Notes under the pieces: generated by a model
Seen by the model: the letters and a program-made list of their open reading frames with translations, nothing else
What the model was told of the DNA's origin: nothing
Database searches by the model: none
Program-made: the position numbers and the translations under genes
DNA from: a candidate division BRC1 bacterium HGW-BRC1-1
Lineage (GTDB): Bacteria; Sumerlaeota; Sumerlaeia; Sumerlaeales; Sumerlaeaceae
Direction: 5' to 3'
Assembly: GCA_002842095.1 (NCBI GenBank)
Contig: PHCB01000004.1
Location: 62,001 to 126,000 of the forward strand
Length of the DNA: 64,000 bases
Part shown: positions 9,243 to 18,639 of the stretch, one piece after another
Layout of the letters: the number at the start of each line of letters is the position of its first letter
Numbering within the stretch: position 1 is the stretch's first letter

Positions 9243-10268
9243 ATGATGAAGGCTCATCAACTCGTTACGAAATCCACCGTGTGTGTTCTTATGATGCTTG
9301 CCGCAGGAGTTGTGGCGCAACCTTCCAAATCCCTTCAAGCCGATCTGGCCGGTGACAGTAAGCTCGAAAAAATAGAAGTGCGTTACTCGGGCAAGGGCGA
9401 GTCAGGCGATTTTTATCACATCGTCGTGCTCGATACCGAGGGTAATTCCATTTGGTCGGGACCCAAGGTGATGGACGAAAAAAATCCTCTCGTCTTTGGG
9501 TCATGGCATCATGGGGCCAGTCTGCCCCAAGCCATCGGCGACATCGACGGCGACGGCATGGCGGAACTGATTGCTCCCGCTCCACAAAGTGATGTTTCCC
9601 CCACGACCTTCCGCATTATCAGTTGGACCCCCAACGGGTTCGTGCCCGTGAAGACAGCAACTTATCTGGCGGTAGACGACAATCTCGATCGTTTCTCCAA
9701 TACCAAATCGGAAAAATATGAAGGGCGTTGGATCAGCGCCTTCGAGTCCGTTGAAGCAGGTGGCAAAGCCAAAGTGGATATCACAGAGTATCGCGGTGGT
9801 AGCGAAGTGAAAACCGGCAGGGCCGTTGTGACCTTCGACAAAGAAGGTGCGATGGTAAGCAGTTGGATCAAACAGCTTGATGGGGATTTCAAGGTCCCAA
9901 CGGTTTCCGAAAAAACCTCTGAACCATCTGAAACGGTCGAAGAAAACTATGGCGGTGATGATGGTCCCCTCGCCGTCTATGTCTGCCAGATCGGCATGGA
10001 AGACCTGAAGAATTCACAGGGCGGACAACTTATAGAGATGCAAGCGGTCCTCGCTCAGGACCGCGCCAATTACCACCGATTCAAGCTGCGCCACCGGGAA
10101 GACCGGCCTGATGAGCAATACTTCAAGTCCCCCGACAACCGGCTGCTTTTCGCGCGTGTTCCCATCAAGGCCACCGCAAAAGCACAGCAAATCTTTACCA
10201 GCGGCAGCGCCATCCTTCATGTCACAGTCTACTCGGATCGCGTAGAAGTAAAACTCAGTTCAGAATAG
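9243..10268 (+). CDS. Secreted protein with VCBS/FG-GAP-like calcium-loop motif, function unknown
   Basis: I do not recognise this 341-residue protein beyond its architecture. It has a signal peptide (about residues 1-25, cleavage after VVA), then a beta-rich region with the sequence DIDGDGMAEL, which is the calcium-binding loop of FG-GAP/VCBS repeats. The segment before it (ADLAGDSKLEKIEV) looks like another degenerate copy, so a partial propeller blade set is likely. An acidic linker (about 215-240) leads to a C-terminal beta domain. The ATG at 9243 follows a GAGG site about 9 nt upstream; a second ATG is immediately adjacent. It is probably periplasmic or surface-located. The next gene, 56 nt downstream, is also a secreted unknown and may be co-transcribed. 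Confidence 0.75.
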   Translation: MMKAHQLVTKSTVCVLMMLAAGVVAQPSKSLQADLAGDSKLEKIEVRYSGKGESGDFYHIVVLDTEGNSIWSGPKVMDEKNPLVFGSWHHGASLPQAIGDIDGDGMAELIAPAPQSDVSPTTFRIISWTPNGFVPVKTATYLAVDDNLDRFSNTKSEKYEGRWISAFESVEAGGKAKVDITEYRGGSEVKTGRAVVTFDKEGAMVSSWIKQLDGDFKVPTVSEKTSEPSETVEENYGGDDGPLAVYVCQIGMEDLKNSQGGQLIEMQAVLAQDRANYHRFKLRHREDRPDEQYFKSPDNRLLFARVPIKATAKAQQIFTSGSAILHVTVYSDRVEVKLSSE

Positions 10269-10324
10269 CCCTCAGCTTCCCAACATGAACTTCAGCTTCT
10301 TAGCTTGGACAGGAAGGATTCCTC

Positions 10325-11218
10325 ATGATCTCCCGATCAAAAAGCAGTTTTCAAAAAAACCTCGGATGCATCACCGTGCTTCTTCTGCTGGCCCCGCCGA
10401 CCCAAGCCTTGTCACTGAGTGACACGCCGCGCGACCCGCTCAAACCGTTTGTGGGCGAATGGGTGGTCGACAACGCCAACCCCTCTGGAACGAACCTTGT
10501 ACTTCGTCAAGAAGGGACACGTCTCATCGGCAGTTCTCCTTCCGGCGAGGAAAGTTTGGAATTCAAATCGACCGGTGAATTCGGTTTTCTGGAAGGAACT
10601 CTAATCGAAGAGGATGGCAAAGTTTCTGCGACAATCGAGCTTTCCCGTCGTGAAAACAGAATCATCATCGAACTGGCTCCGCCCCAGAGCGAGTATGTAA
10701 TTATGACCGCTCGCAAGGTTCAGGGTTCACCATCCGTTGAGGCCTCTGATGCCATTGAAAAAGCCAACGTTCGCGTCGAGAATGCCAAACAGAACCTGAC
10801 AAAAGCCCTCGCCAGCAAGGACGACGGTGCTCTTCAGAACGCGACAAACGAATTGCAGGATGCCCGTCTGGCGCTGGCCAAGCTGACTGAATCCGACACC
10901 AAGCAGAAGGTCGCCTCCAAGCAACCCGCCACCGACAAACAGGAAAAACCGTCCTTCGAAATTCGAACGGAAGAGGCAGCCATCAAACAGGTTTCCTCCA
11001 TGCCTGATATACGCGAATGGGTGAAAGACGTCGAGGCGGCCAATAAGAAAGGTGACCAGCCACGATCCGCCCGCTTTGAAGCAACTGAAGAGGGAAAACG
11101 GTTTGTGGTTCACGTCTTCGAATACGTGGGCACTGACGAAGAAGGCCACACGGCTACGCTGGGTTGGTACAACGTGGATAAAGCCACGGGCGGGGTGACC
11201 GAGGAAAAAATGTTTTAG
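10325..11218 (+). CDS. Secreted protein of unknown function with central coiled coil
   Basis: The 297-residue protein has a signal peptide (about residues 1-28). An N-terminal beta-rich, lipocalin-like domain (about 38-135) contains GEWVVDNANPSGTNLVLRQE. A charged alpha-helical, probably coiled-coil segment follows (about 145-195), then a Lys-rich linker. The C-terminal domain (about 220-297) ends with FVVHVFEYVG and GWYNVDKATGGV, a PepSY-like beta-hairpin pattern. A GGAAGG site sits about 7 nt before the ATG. I cannot name a family. Its position just after another secreted unknown gene suggests a shared envelope role. Confidence 0.7.
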   Translation: MISRSKSSFQKNLGCITVLLLLAPPTQALSLSDTPRDPLKPFVGEWVVDNANPSGTNLVLRQEGTRLIGSSPSGEESLEFKSTGEFGFLEGTLIEEDGKVSATIELSRRENRIIIELAPPQSEYVIMTARKVQGSPSVEASDAIEKANVRVENAKQNLTKALASKDDGALQNATNELQDARLALAKLTESDTKQKVASKQPATDKQEKPSFEIRTEEAAIKQVSSMPDIREWVKDVEAANKKGDQPRSARFEATEEGKRFVVHVFEYVGTDEEGHTATLGWYNVDKATGGVTEEKMF

Positions 11219-11388
11219 CCCCCGACCTCAATCTCGATGCAGGTCTCCAATCCCGCCAAACAAACCCGTATTTTTTCTTGTACCCCTCCGCCGACTCCTT
11301 GATGACCAAGGCTCACCTAACGACCACGATGGAAGGAATCGGCCTGTACCACTGCGATCTTCGGAGTTGCAGAGCCGACAGCTAACAC

Positions 11389-14079
11389 ATGAAAGCCCAG
11401 GATATCCGCCGCAGTTACACTCAATTTTTCACCGAACGCGGCCACCGCCACGTTCCCTCATCACCCATTGTTCCCCCGGACGACCCGACCCTTCTGTTCA
11501 CAACGGCCGGCATGGTGCAGTTTAAGCCCCTCTACACGGGCAATCAGGCTCTACCCTACACCCGCGCAACCAGCGTGCAAAAGTGCCTCCGGGCCGGCGG
11601 CAAGGGTAGCGACCTCGAGAACGTGGGCAAGACCCTTCGCCATCACACCTTTTTCGAAATGCTGGGCAACTTCTCCTTCGGCGATTATTTCAAACGCGAA
11701 GCCCTCGAATGGGCATGGGAATTCAGCACGCAAATCGTAAAGCTCGACCCCAAGCGGATCTACGCCAGCGTGTATGAAACCGACGACGAGGCCTACGAAA
11801 TCTGGACGCGCGAGCTCGGCGTGCCCGAATCGAATATGGTGCGCCTCGGAACGAAGGATAACTTCTGGGGACCCGCCGGAGACACGGGCGCATGCGGCCC
11901 CTGCAGCGAGTTGTATTACGACCGCGGCGAACAATATGGTTCGGGGCTTTCGTTCCAGGACGCCACCATCAATGATGACGACCCCGCCACCCGCTACATT
12001 GAATACTGGAACTGCGTGTTCCCCCAGTTTGATCAGCAAAAGGACGGCAGCCGCCCGCCCCTGAAAAACCGCGGTGTGGACACCGGTATGGGCCTCGAAC
12101 GCCTCTGCTGCATTGTGCAGAACGCCGCCTCGCCTTTCGAGACGGACCTGTTTCTTCCCATCGTGAGACACGTTTGCCAACTGATCGGACTGGCCGATTA
12201 CGCCACCCTGCCCATCGAAACCCGCCAGACGGTAAACGTGGTGGCCGATCACGTGCGAGCCCTCACCTTTGCCCTCACGGAAGGCCTGCTGCCCGGCAAC
12301 GAGGGGCGCGCCTACGTGCTCCGCCGCCTGCTGCGCCGTGCCGCGCGATACGCTCGCCACGCAGGGATGGAAAACCCGTTCATGTTCAACGTGGTGGACA
12401 GCGTGGTTGAAGTGATGGGCGAAACATATCCAGAAATACGCGAGTCGGTTCCCCACATTAAGAAAGTCATTCGCACCGAGGAAGAAGCCTATTCGCAAAC
12501 TCTCGGCGCGGGGCTTCAACGCCTCGAAGCACTGCTGGAGCGCGCCGACGGCAAGCTGCTAAGCGGTGCCGATGTCTTCATGCTGAGCAGCACCTATGGC
12601 ATGCCCTTCGATGACGTGCAGGAGATAGCCGCCGAGCGCGGATTGCAAATCGACACGGCGGAATATGAAGTACATGTGGCCGGCCACCGCGAGGAATCGC
12701 GCCGGGGAGTGAAGGGTTCCCAATTCGCCGGCTTGAAAGAAGCTCTGGCGTCTGTCCGCGAGGCAAACGGTCCCACCAAATTCCTCGGTCTGGACCATGA
12801 AGCCGACGGCACAAGCCCGGTCTTTGAAACCGACGCCACGATCCTTGCCATGTTCATCGGTGAAGAGCGAACCCCGAGCGCAAAGGTGGGCGACGAGATT
12901 ATCGTGGCCCTCGACCAGACCCCGTTTTACGCCGAGGGCGGCGGGCAGGTGGGCGACTCAGGTCTGCTCACCACCAACCAGGGTGCGACGCTGCGCGTAA
13001 CTGACACCCGCAAGACACCCGAGGATGTTTTCCTCCACCATGCCATTGTCGAGCACGGCACCGTCAGCGAGGGGGATGCCGTCAAGGCCGGTATCGACTG
13101 CGAGCGTCGCCTCGCAATCATGCGCAACCACACCGCCACGCACCTGCTGCAGGGAGCGTTGAAAACGGTGCTTGGCAAACATGTCGCGCAGCAGGGCTCG
13201 TATGTCGGCCCCGACCGCCTGCGATTCGACTTCACCACGCCGGAAGCACTCTCGCCCGATCAAATAGCGGAAGTGGAACGCCTGGTGAATCTCCAGATCA
13301 TGCGAAACGCCACCATCACCCGGCAGGTGATGGGACTTGAGGAAGCGCGGGCGACGGGTGCCATCGCCCCGTTTGGGGAAAAATATGGCAGCAGCGTGCG
13401 CGTGGTGGATGTGCCCGGTTGGGACACCGAGTTCTGTGGCGGCACCCACATGGATGCCACGGGTGGCATCGGCCCATTTCTTCTGGTCGATCAAAGCGCC
13501 GTTTCTGCCGGTGTGAGACGCCTTGAAGCAGTGACCGGTGAAAATGCGGTGCTGCTCATGCGGGCACTGATGCGCACACTTAAAGAAATGAGCGAGGAAC
13601 TTTCCGTCCCTCAAGACAAGGTCAAGGATCGCATCGTGGAACTGGCGATGGAATTGAAAGCCACACGGCGCCAGATGAACGATCTTCGCGTGCAAAGCAG
13701 TACCGGAGACGCCGGTTCGTTGCTCGACAAGGCGTCCGAAGTCGAAGGAATCAAAATCGTCATAGCCCGCCTCGACGAATTGGACGCCCAGCAACTGCGC
13801 CAGGTATTCGACAACCTCAAGTCACGTTGTCAGGAAAACCTGTTCGTCACGCTGGCGTCAGCCCTCGATGGGAAAGTCACCCTCATTGCCGGCGCCACGC
13901 CCGACGTGGTAAACCGCGGGGTCTCCGCCGGAGATGTCGTGAAGGCGATCGCCCCCATTCTGGGTGGCTCCGGTGGCGGACGCAAAGAAATGGCTCAAGC
14001 CGGTGGCAAAGACCCGTCGCGCCTCGACGAAGCATTAAACGCCGTAATCCCCGCAGTAACAAAGGCGCTCTCCAAATAA
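11389..14079 (+). CDS. alaS: Alanyl-tRNA synthetase
   Basis: This 896-residue enzyme charges tRNA-Ala with alanine in the cytoplasm. The class II catalytic domain opens the protein, with motif 1 near TTAGMVQFKPLYTG and motif 2 in HHTFFEMLGNFSFG. The tRNA-recognition region follows. The editing domain carries the zinc site HTATH (His581, His585) plus Cys683 and His687 in CGGTH. The C-Ala/DHHA1 domain ends with GGSGGGRKEMAQAGG. Length and domain order are those of a complete bacterial AlaS. The 170 nt upstream show no T-box or other leader that I can recognise. The next gene begins 148 nt downstream. Confidence 0.98.
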   Translation: MKAQDIRRSYTQFFTERGHRHVPSSPIVPPDDPTLLFTTAGMVQFKPLYTGNQALPYTRATSVQKCLRAGGKGSDLENVGKTLRHHTFFEMLGNFSFGDYFKREALEWAWEFSTQIVKLDPKRIYASVYETDDEAYEIWTRELGVPESNMVRLGTKDNFWGPAGDTGACGPCSELYYDRGEQYGSGLSFQDATINDDDPATRYIEYWNCVFPQFDQQKDGSRPPLKNRGVDTGMGLERLCCIVQNAASPFETDLFLPIVRHVCQLIGLADYATLPIETRQTVNVVADHVRALTFALTEGLLPGNEGRAYVLRRLLRRAARYARHAGMENPFMFNVVDSVVEVMGETYPEIRESVPHIKKVIRTEEEAYSQTLGAGLQRLEALLERADGKLLSGADVFMLSSTYGMPFDDVQEIAAERGLQIDTAEYEVHVAGHREESRRGVKGSQFAGLKEALASVREANGPTKFLGLDHEADGTSPVFETDATILAMFIGEERTPSAKVGDEIIVALDQTPFYAEGGGQVGDSGLLTTNQGATLRVTDTRKTPEDVFLHHAIVEHGTVSEGDAVKAGIDCERRLAIMRNHTATHLLQGALKTVLGKHVAQQGSYVGPDRLRFDFTTPEALSPDQIAEVERLVNLQIMRNATITRQVMGLEEARATGAIAPFGEKYGSSVRVVDVPGWDTEFCGGTHMDATGGIGPFLLVDQSAVSAGVRRLEAVTGENAVLLMRALMRTLKEMSEELSVPQDKVKDRIVELAMELKATRRQMNDLRVQSSTGDAGSLLDKASEVEGIKIVIARLDELDAQQLRQVFDNLKSRCQENLFVTLASALDGKVTLIAGATPDVVNRGVSAGDVVKAIAPILGGSGGGRKEMAQAGGKDPSRLDEALNAVIPAVTKALSK

Positions 14080-14214
14080 CGGTGTAGTTTCTAAATCCGG
14101 GACTGATGAAGACGCCTGTATCTTTCATCTCATGCTTGACGCCACTACTGTGTTTCCTGTTTCCTTCTAATCCGGCACTGGATTGTGAAGTCTTCAGATG
14201 CCATCATGTTGTTC

Positions 14215-14220
14215 GGAGGT
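14215..14220 (+). promoter_or_regulatory. Ribosome binding site deciding a TTG start
   Basis: A GGAGGT site lies 7 nt before a TTG at 14228. It supports TTG rather than the upstream ATG at 14198 as the start of the small lipoprotein gene. Confidence 0.65.
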
Positions 14221-14227
14221 TGTTCCT

Positions 14228-14500
14228 TTGCGTAGTCTCTTCCCGTTGCGTTTCATTGTTGCTGCCGCCCTCGCCATCGCTTTGGCGGGATGTTCTTCCC
14301 GCACTTCAAGCGTTTCGTCCTTTGGTCGCCCCGTCGACAAAGGATTCAAATCCGCTTCCGAGGTCGCGCCCCACTGCCGTGCCATGGTTGAGGGAAAGAT
14401 GTCGCTGGATCAGTGCATGGCGCTTCCCGAAAGCCGCCTCGACGGCGGACGCGCTTGCATCCAGGCGATAAACGACATGCCTGCCCGCGGCGTGCGGTGA
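14228..14500 (+). CDS. Small lipoprotein, function unknown
   Basis: Starting at the TTG preceded by GGAGGT, the product is 90 residues. It has a short basic N-terminus, a hydrophobic stretch and a lipobox LAGC, so it is predicted to be a lipoprotein with a mature part of about 68 residues. The mature part contains two cysteines (in HCRAMVEGKMSLDQCMALPE) and ends with ACIQAINDMPARG; the Cys pattern could allow a disulphide in the periplasm. I do not recognise the family. An alternative ATG at 14198 would add ten residues and spoil the compact signal peptide. The next gene starts 4 nt downstream, so the two are probably co-expressed. Confidence 0.7.
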   Translation: MRSLFPLRFIVAAALAIALAGCSSRTSSVSSFGRPVDKGFKSASEVAPHCRAMVEGKMSLDQCMALPESRLDGGRACIQAINDMPARGVR

Positions 14501-14504
14501 CACC

Positions 14505-15347
14505 GTGGGTGCCTTTGCCAGAGCCTTTTCCGCCATTTGGCTGGCTACGCTGGTGATAACGCCCGTATCTTCGTCAGCCGCTGATGACGGATGTTGCGTG
14601 AGTTCGGCACCCATCCGCGTCGCGTTATTCAGCGATCCGGCCTCCACGGACGAACGAAGTCGCGAAGGTGCCTGGCGGGTCATTAATGCCGAGCCGACAT
14701 TTCGCGCGGAACGCGCCACAACGGCCTCCCTCGCCTCCGGCCAACTTGGCCAAATCGACAGCCTCATCATCCCCGGTGGAACCGGGAGCGGCATCGGACG
14801 CGCCCTCGGTGTTGATGGCTGCACCTCGGTCACCGAATTTGTGAAAGCAGGAGGCGGACTTGTGGGCATTTGTGCTGGTGGTTACCTGATCGTCGAAGGG
14901 TGGTCCCCCACCACCAGGGCGCTCGAAGCCATCAATGCCCAAAGCTGGGATGACGACCATTGGGCCCGTGGTGAGGGCTTCATTTCGGTGGCTCTCGCTG
15001 GCGGCGGAGCAAACGATCCGGCCACATCGCGCACCATGTGGTTCGAGAACGGACCGATTTTCGTCCCCGGAAAACTTGATCTTCCGGCTTACACGCCACT
15101 GGTCCGCTACGTGAGTGACCTCGCCGCAGCCGACGCCCCCAAGGGCATGATGACCGGCCGCGACGCCGTGATCGCCGCACCGCTTGGAAACGGTCGGGTG
15201 GTAGCCTTCGGTCCCCATCCCGAACTGTCACCGGGCTTGAACCACTGGCTCGTCAACGCAGTGGCATGGAGCAGTGGCAGGCTCGGCGATGGCGAAACCA
15301 CGGCCACGCTTCAATCGGTGCTCGGTGAGGAAGAGTCCGGGAAATGA
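14505..15347 (+). CDS. Secreted BPL_N / class I amidotransferase-like protein
   Basis: The 280-residue product starts at GTG and has a signal peptide (about residues 1-25). The body matches the biotin-protein-ligase N-terminal-like (BPL_N) family of glutamine amidotransferase-fold proteins: SLIIPGGTGSG (about 87-97), then the nucleophile elbow GLVGICAGGYL with Cys near residue 124, and GRVVAFGPHPELSP near the end, where a His follows. In cytoplasmic relatives this fold hydrolyses glutamine or amides. Here the signal peptide predicts a periplasmic location, so a hydrolase acting on an envelope substrate or a non-catalytic binding role is possible. It lies 4 nt after the small lipoprotein gene and 42 nt before the TPR gene. 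Confidence 0.82.
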   Translation: MGAFARAFSAIWLATLVITPVSSSAADDGCCVSSAPIRVALFSDPASTDERSREGAWRVINAEPTFRAERATTASLASGQLGQIDSLIIPGGTGSGIGRALGVDGCTSVTEFVKAGGGLVGICAGGYLIVEGWSPTTRALEAINAQSWDDDHWARGEGFISVALAGGGANDPATSRTMWFENGPIFVPGKLDLPAYTPLVRYVSDLAAADAPKGMMTGRDAVIAAPLGNGRVVAFGPHPELSPGLNHWLVNAVAWSSGRLGDGETTATLQSVLGEEESGK

Positions 15348-15389
15348 TGAACCACCAACACGTTTCCATTTTCACAACCGGATAACGCC

Positions 15390-16517
15390 TTGCTAAATCG
15401 TCCCCAGAAAGCTTTCGACACGGCGCTACGACGAGCCCACGCCGGAGACCAACGCGCTGCTTTGCGTATTCTGGATGAGCTCCTCGACAACAATCCCTAC
15501 TATCTGGAGGCCCGCGCCCAACGGGCTTTGCTGCGCTATTTCCAGGGTTTGTACGCCGAAGCCGCCGCCGATGTCGCGGTGGTTTTGCAAGTGCACCCCA
15601 ATGACGATGACGCTCTTGCCCTCTCCGGCGACTGCCACCTTCAACTCGGCAATTCCACCGAGGCATCACGGTTTTATCTGGATGCCATCCAACGCAACCC
15701 GCGCAACAGACGCGCCATCGGCGGACTGGCCATGCTGGCCGAAAACGGCACGGCCACCCCATCCACCGGTCGGGCGGCGGAGTTTCCTGATCGCCTGACG
15801 GGGAATCTTATTAATGTCATTGCGCGTCTGGCTGCTTCGATCACTCCCGCCGGAGACGCACTACCGTCGCTTCTGCCGGGAGTAATCGCCTATTCTTTGG
15901 TACGATCAAGTCGTCCCGACTCTGTTCTGGATTTGGGTGTCCTCCACGGCTTCCTCGCTCTCGTAGCCGCCCAGGCCCTCGAACATGAAGCACACGGAAA
16001 AGCCCAATGCGTGAGCGATGGAACAACCGAATTTTTCGGCATCAATCCCGACGCTAATCTCCCCGGTGTTTTCGCCATTCGACAGGCAGTCCGTACCGCC
16101 GGGCTCGAGCATCGCGTTTCCATTCATCAGCGTCAGCAAGCCGAATCTGTTCTCATGGATTTTGTCCGGAAAAGTGACGAGCGACGCATCGTCTTCGCTC
16201 ACACGGATTCCCAATCCGGCGGGGCCTGGAACGATTTCATCACACTTCTGGAAGCGTCTCAGCCCGGCGTGACCTTTGTTATATGGGAAGAACTCGCTGT
16301 CGGTCCCAAAGAGGCGCACCCGTCGCCCATCGAGCGACTGCGAACCGGACCCATGGCCAGTCGGATTGCCTTTGTTTGCGTGGCGGATTTGCCCGGCTGT
16401 CGCATGTGGGTCGGCGACAAATGTGAGCGCGACATTCGTACGTCAATCCCCGCACCTCTCGATGACTCCGGGGTATGGCAGCGCTGGTTTCCGCGCACCC
16501 TTGCCCACCCGCGCTGA
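15390..16517 (+). CDS. TPR protein with C-terminal methyltransferase-like domain
   Basis: A TTG start gives 375 residues. Residues about 1-115 form three TPR repeats (for example AGDQRAALRILDELLDNNPYY and DDDALALSGDCHLQLGNSTEA). After a linker, residues about 165-345 have the alternating pattern of a class I methyltransferase fold. SVLDLGVLHGFLALVAAQAL stands in the position of the SAM-binding glycine-rich loop, but it lacks the usual GxGxG spacing (LGVLHG). A domain such as Methyltransf_24 is the closest I can suggest. No signal peptide is seen, so it is likely cytoplasmic. The stop is 10 nt from the convergent histidine kinase gene. Catalytic activity is uncertain. Confidence 0.7.
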   Translation: MLNRPQKAFDTALRRAHAGDQRAALRILDELLDNNPYYLEARAQRALLRYFQGLYAEAAADVAVVLQVHPNDDDALALSGDCHLQLGNSTEASRFYLDAIQRNPRNRRAIGGLAMLAENGTATPSTGRAAEFPDRLTGNLINVIARLAASITPAGDALPSLLPGVIAYSLVRSSRPDSVLDLGVLHGFLALVAAQALEHEAHGKAQCVSDGTTEFFGINPDANLPGVFAIRQAVRTAGLEHRVSIHQRQQAESVLMDFVRKSDERRIVFAHTDSQSGGAWNDFITLLEASQPGVTFVIWEELAVGPKEAHPSPIERLRTGPMASRIAFVCVADLPGCRMWVGDKCERDIRTSIPAPLDDSGVWQRWFPRTLAHPR

Positions 16518-16526
16518 TCGGATTTT

Positions 16527-17822
16527 TCATGGTGCGGCGGGCAGGCGCACCTCGAACGCCGTGCCATCCGCATCTGAACTCATCGTGATTTCACCACCGA
16601 GATCCCGCACAATATCCCGGGTAATATAAAGCCCGAGCCCCGTTCCCTTGTCGGCCGTTTTTGTGGTGAAAAATGGATCAAATATCTTCTCACGCATCTC
16701 CGGCGAAATGCCGGGACCAGAATCTCCGATGGTTGCCACCACCCACTGCTCCTCCACTCGTGTGCGAATGGACAGCCGACCCCGCCCTTCCATGGCCTGA
16801 TAGGCGTTCAGGATCAGGTTGGAAAAAACCTGCACCAAACGCACCGGCACAACCAACACCGGAGGAAGAGCCGACTCCAGACTCACTGTCTGCTCAACCC
16901 CACCCCGTTCATAACGCACGAGAGACAGTGCCCGTTCGAGCATCTCGTTAACGTCAACGTACTCGCGCTCCCCCTCGGCCCGCACAAATCGCTCGAGGCT
17001 CGCGTCGCGCAGAATCGCGAAGAAGGTGTCCACCTGCCCCCGCATGTCGCTGTTCGTCGCGGAGTCGTTGGCCTCCTCCAATTCATTCTTTATGTTCAGC
17101 ACCGGCTTCTTCAGATCGTGAAGAATGCCCGCCGACAACTGCCCCGCAAGGGCCAGACGCTCAAGACGCACCAGTTCGCGCCGCTTCTGTTCCAGTTCCA
17201 CCGTGGTTGCGCTGATGACCTGTTCCTGTCGGCGGAACTGAAAGCCGAGCAATCCCACCGATCCCACCAGCAACGCGCTGAGAAAACCGGTGGCCAGCCT
17301 CACGCGTGCGAGGTTGGCACCGTTGAGAAGCACAAACAACCGGCCCGCCGGCTCACCCTGCGCGCTCGTCAGTGGCAGTTCGCGCACGCCATCGCGTGCT
17401 TGCGGAAGAGGATGCCCGCGAAAACGACCCTGCTGAACATCCGCCGCCATTCCCTGACGCGGCCTGACCGAGGGCAAGTCTTCAAAAAAAGCCGAGTAAT
17501 AAAAAGGATACAGCACCCGTTCGCCGTCGGCAAAAAACTTCGTCACGGTGATGGCGTCCACGTAACCATTGCCACCGAAGCGTATATTTTCGTATTTCGC
17601 GGCGAGATCTTCGATCGTCGAGAAACGAACGGATGGATCACCCGGTGTTCGCAAAACGCTTTCGTCGGAGAACACCCTTTGCAATGCCTGCAAATTGCCT
17701 TCCATCTCCCGCGCAAAGTCTCGCTGCAGCAGCACCATCACCGCCAGCGCCGCCCCCAGCAACACGCTGGTGACCCCGTAAAACCACGTGGCCGAAGCCA
17801 CCCGTGGTGCGCGGCGATTCAA
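16527..17822 (-). CDS. Membrane sensor histidine kinase
   Basis: The 431-residue protein has TM1 (about 16-33), an extracytoplasmic sensor region (about 34-175), TM2 (about 177-194) and a cytoplasmic kinase core. The H-box is [12 protein letters not shown] with phosphoacceptor His235. The N-box is [14 protein letters not shown], followed by G1 IGDSGPGIS, an F-box with PFFTTK and G2 GTGLGL. The HDLKKP H-box resembles two-component kinases of the NtrB/ZraS type. No response regulator is adjacent, so it is an orphan here. Its start codon overlaps the rsmE stop by 4 nt, so it is translationally coupled to rsmE. Confidence 0.92.
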   Translation of the reverse strand: MNRRAPRVASATWFYGVTSVLLGAALAVMVLLQRDFAREMEGNLQALQRVFSDESVLRTPGDPSVRFSTIEDLAAKYENIRFGGNGYVDAITVTKFFADGERVLYPFYYSAFFEDLPSVRPRQGMAADVQQGRFRGHPLPQARDGVRELPLTSAQGEPAGRLFVLLNGANLARVRLATGFLSALLVGSVGLLGFQFRRQEQVISATTVELEQKRRELVRLERLALAGQLSAGILHDLKKPVLNIKNELEEANDSATNSDMRGQVDTFFAILRDASLERFVRAEGEREYVDVNEMLERALSLVRYERGGVEQTVSLESALPPVLVVPVRLVQVFSNLILNAYQAMEGRGRLSIRTRVEEQWVVATIGDSGPGISPEMREKIFDPFFTTKTADKGTGLGLYITRDIVRDLGGEITMSSDADGTAFEVRLPAAP

Positions 17823-18556
17823 AAATCACCGGCCAGGGTTAACAACGCCGAGGCGGCCACCAAAGGCGCCGTTTCAGCACGCAGGATCCGGGGCCCGAGG
17901 GTGACTAACGTCGCCGCCCCCCGCAGGGAATTTAACTCTTCTTCGTCAAACCCGCCCTCAGGGCCGGTGATCAGAGTCCACGGCAGGGACGAAATTTCGT
18001 TTCCAGCGATCCGAATGGCTCCGGAGAGAGTCAGGGTGACGTCCCCCTCGAACAGGATCAAACTTCTGCCAACGGACGCCGCCCCTTCCCCGACCGCATC
18101 AGTAACCGAATCAGCTCCGAGAACCACCGGTACATCTGCCCGACCACACTGCTTGCACGCTTCCAATGCCACGCGGTTCAGCTTGGTCACGCGGGCAGAG
18201 CTACCATGGGCAACTTCGCGACGAGATCTGAAAACGATGATACGCGCTGCCCCCAACTCACAGAGTTTCTCCACCAGGAAGTCTGTATTGCCTCCCTTCA
18301 AAAAAGGAATGGCCGCTGTGAAACAGACCGAGGGGGGAGGTGGCGGCAGCAGTTCCGTTACCAATTCCAAAACCGCGCCCGAGGGAGAAGCCTCGCGCAG
18401 GACCGCTGAGAACTCGCGTCCCTGACCAAAGACGAATGCCTGATCGCCGGGCCGACTCCGCATCACTCGAACCAAATGATGGCTTTCCGCCGCATCCAAT
18501 ACCACGGTTTGTCCCACCGCAGGGTTATTGAGGTTCGCAAAGAATCGATCACTCAC
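17819..18556 (-). CDS. rsmE: 16S rRNA m3U1498 methyltransferase
   Basis: RsmE methylates N3 of U1498 in 16S rRNA using SAM and has a trefoil-knotted SPOUT fold. The N-terminal PUA-like part carries ESHHLVRVMR. The knot region shows GPEGGFDEEEL and LGPRILRAETAPLVA, which are diagnostic of the family. I choose a GTG at 18556, giving 245 residues beginning M(V)SDRFF, because that matches the family's usual length and N-terminus. An upstream ATG at 18628 would add 24 residues without family similarity. The 3' end overlaps the histidine kinase start by 4 nt. Confidence 0.94.
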   Translation of the reverse strand: MSDRFFANLNNPAVGQTVVLDAAESHHLVRVMRSRPGDQAFVFGQGREFSAVLREASPSGAVLELVTELLPPPPPSVCFTAAIPFLKGGNTDFLVEKLCELGAARIIVFRSRREVAHGSSARVTKLNRVALEACKQCGRADVPVVLGADSVTDAVGEGAASVGRSLILFEGDVTLTLSGAIRIAGNEISSLPWTLITGPEGGFDEEELNSLRGAATLVTLGPRILRAETAPLVAASALLTLAGDF

Positions 18557-18639
18557 AGCCGAAGATTCCCTTCCGGCCTGATAAGGATTCTTGTGAATGG
18601 TTAGACATCTGACAAGCGGTAGAGCCATGCGCTCCCTGA

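Noticed and set aside
11219-11388. T-box leader upstream of alaS
   Set aside because: No T-box core sequence or terminator/antiterminator pair could be recognised.
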